A program made the translations under genes and the position numbers. From Azoarcus sp. PA01 (GTDB taxonomy: Bacteria > Pseudomonadota > Gammaproteobacteria > Burkholderiales > Rhodocyclaceae): DNA of 64,000 nt. Location: the NCBI GenBank assembly GCA_001274695.2, contig LARU01000004.1, forward strand, positions 1,116,001 through 1,180,000, written 5' to 3'. The notes under the pieces were generated by a model. That model worked only from the letters and a program-made list of their open reading frames with translations, had not been told where the DNA came from and did no database searches. This document shows positions 62,589-64,000 of the stretch, piece by piece (positions within the stretch are counted from its first letter, which is position 1; the number at the start of each line of letters is the position of its first letter).

Positions 62589-63034
62589 TTGATATGTATC
62601 AAATACAGCGCTCCCTCTCTAAGCCGCACCCTCTGGCCGCCCCGGCCGTGCGAGGCCGAATTGGAAGCGGAGCCCGCCGCGCCCCGACTGCCGTCGCATG
62701 TAAGTCTTTCGGTGCGATGGTAAGTCTTTCGTTTCCCCGCGAAATTCAGCGACGGCGCACACGGCGAACCTTGCGCTGGCCTTTGCCCGAGTTCTGCGCG
62801 TTTCGGCCCACGTAGCCGTCGTCTGCACGCATGCGCCCACGCCCCTTCGCGCGCCGCAGCCAGGAATTTGCCGCTGTTTTTCCCGCCATGAGGGCGGTAA
62901 CGAGCGCGTCCCGATACACGACTCCTTTCCTGCAGCAACTCCCGAGTAGCGCGCTTCGGGCGCCCCCGCCAGGGAATGCACCTTGCCTGAGCCTGGGCGC
63001 CGGACCTCGGCCCCCAATTTCCAAAGGAACAGGC
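62589..63034. other. 446-base non-coding stretch before the manganese catalase gene
   Basis: No supported gene. It contains the direct repeat TAAGTCTTTCG at 62701-62711 and 62721-62731, 20 bases apart. Frames of 80-130 codons on both strands are arginine-rich shadows without ribosome sites. The repeat pair could be a regulator site or the worn end of a mobile element. Confidence 0.5.
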
Positions 63035-63985
63035 ATGTTTACTCATAACAAACGACTGCAGTACACGGTGCGGGTATCGGAGACCAACTCGGGACTCGCG
63101 AACCTCATGCTCGAACAATTCGGTGGCCCGCAAGGCGAACTCGCCGCAGCGTGCCGCTATTTCACGCAGTATCTCGCCGAAGACGATCCGGGCCGCAAGG
63201 ACATGCTGATCGACATCGCGACCGAGGAGCTGAGCCACCTCGAAGTCATCGGGACGATCGTCGCGATGCTGAACAAAGGCGCGAAAGGACGCCTCTCCGA
63301 AGCCCTGGAGGCCGAGGCGGAGCTCTATAAGAACATCAGCGGCGCCGGAAACGATTCCCACGTGACCCAGTTGCTCTACGGCGGCGGCCCGCCGCTGACC
63401 AATTCGGGCGGCGTGCCGTGGAGCGCCGCCTATATCGACACGATCGGGGATCCGGCCGCGGACCTGCGCTCGAACATCGCCGCTGAAGCCCGCGCAAAGA
63501 TCATCTACGAACGGCTGATCAATTGCACCGACGACCCGGGCGTAAAAGAGGCGCTGGGTTTCCTGATGACGCGTGAAATCTCGCACCAGCGCTCGTTCGA
63601 GAAAGCGCTGTACTCGATGCAGCCGAGCTTCCCGCCGGGCAAGCTGCCCGGAATGAAGGAGTTCGCCAGCGTTTACTACAACATGTCCGATGGCGACGCC
63701 GACGAGCGCGGTCCGTGGAACAGCGAACCCGGATTCGACTACCGCGAAGCCCAGCCGGCGGTGGATGGCGGCTCGGGGATGGCCGAAGTCGGGTTGATGA
63801 AAAGCGAAAAGGCCGCGATCGATCAGCTCGCGGTTCGAACGCGTTCCGACCCGCAGAGCGACCCGTGCACCGGCGCCGAGCTCGGCATGGAGCCGGCGGC
63901 AGGCGGCAGCGGCGACGCGGCAAGGCCTTCGTCCCCTGCTCCGAAGCCGGGTTCATCCGGGCGTGGATCGAAGTCCAAGCCGTGA
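63035..63985 (+). CDS. Manganese-containing (non-heme) catalase
   Basis: A 316-residue dimanganese catalase that breaks down hydrogen peroxide. The ferritin-like core carries the metal ligands: ACRYFTQYL, IDIATEELSHLEVIGTIV, NIAAEARAKIIYERLIN and MTREISHQRSFEKAL. The C-terminal 60 residues are a low-complexity tail rich in Gly, Ser, Pro and Lys. ATG 63035 follows aaaggaacaggc; the upstream frame is non-family. No other oxidative-stress genes are adjacent. Confidence 0.93.
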   Translation: MFTHNKRLQYTVRVSETNSGLANLMLEQFGGPQGELAAACRYFTQYLAEDDPGRKDMLIDIATEELSHLEVIGTIVAMLNKGAKGRLSEALEAEAELYKNISGAGNDSHVTQLLYGGGPPLTNSGGVPWSAAYIDTIGDPAADLRSNIAAEARAKIIYERLINCTDDPGVKEALGFLMTREISHQRSFEKALYSMQPSFPPGKLPGMKEFASVYYNMSDGDADERGPWNSEPGFDYREAQPAVDGGSGMAEVGLMKSEKAAIDQLAVRTRSDPQSDPCTGAELGMEPAAGGSGDAARPSSPAPKPGSSGRGSKSKP

Positions 63986-64000
63986 ACACCCCCGGTCCGC

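Noticed and set aside
62746..63036. A 96-codon minus-strand frame before the catalase
   Set aside because: Arginine-rich with no ribosome site or family match; it is also antisense to the catalase leader.
1..64000. CRISPR arrays, insertion sequences, prophage or rRNA genes
   Set aside because: No regular spacer-repeat array, transposase, integrase, phage structural gene or rRNA sequence was seen in any region.

Overview
The window is GC-rich, densely coded DNA from a metabolically versatile betaproteobacterium, most likely of the Azoarcus/Aromatoleum/Thauera group. That placement is an inference. It rests on the base composition, a three-gene 2-oxoacid:ferredoxin oxidoreductase of the type described in Thauera aromatica, two NnrS proteins, a cyanide-insensitive quinol oxidase, a full leucine-type acyl-CoA carboxylase cluster, and a dispersed GTTCGGGCTGAGC-type hairpin repeat. 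I see no insertion sequence, prophage or CRISPR array. The only RNA gene found is a tRNA-Ser.

Bases 1-11658 hold the end of a guanine deaminase and a minus-strand cluster for leucine/isovalerate breakdown: ivd, liuB, liuD, an acyl-CoA ligase, HMG-CoA lyase, a glutathione transferase and acetoacetyl-CoA synthetase. A divergent AraC-type regulator sits at its head. The methylglutaconyl-CoA hydratase expected between liuB and liuD is missing. That gap instead holds a duplicated, broken start of liuD. Bases 12856-16615 carry small conserved genes, a phosphoribosyltransferase and a two-part chromate transporter. Bases 16649-21498 hold a substrate-binding protein, acyl-CoA ligase and enoyl-CoA hydratase operon with a divergent LuxR regulator. 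Bases 21658-24706 hold a DoxX, CioA, CioB and DUF2474 respiratory operon.

Bases 24864-41915 are mixed: a diguanylate cyclase, an exonuclease/GIY-YIG protein flanked by diverged direct repeats and followed by an EAL-domain fragment, an aldehyde dehydrogenase, NnrS, a hydroxypyruvate isomerase, a lipoprotein, an EamA transporter, a TerB protein, an ammonium transporter behind a sigma-54-like promoter, small SnoaL and VOC proteins, a trans-sulfuration enzyme, an RcnB-like protein, a DUF5924 membrane protein, a CBS protein and a YdjM-like membrane protein.

Bases 41965-52767 form the most interesting block, a redox island. It contains korCAB, a hemerythrin, a 7Fe ferredoxin with a Crp/Fnr-type site placed at -41.5, and a tight six-gene operon: AhpD-like protein, second hemerythrin, sdhC, sdhD, sdhB and a Crp/Fnr regulator. 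This operon has cytochrome b anchors and an iron-sulfur subunit of succinate dehydrogenase but no flavoprotein sdhA. Next to it lies a frameshifted HPP-CBS gene.

Bases 52790-55950 are the gltIJKL glutamate/aspartate ABC transporter, with a hairpin between gltI and gltJ. After tRNA-Ser comes a minus-strand, translationally coupled operon of TonB receptor, substrate-binding protein, permease, ATPase and NnrS behind a Fur-box-like promoter. The window ends with a manganese catalase.
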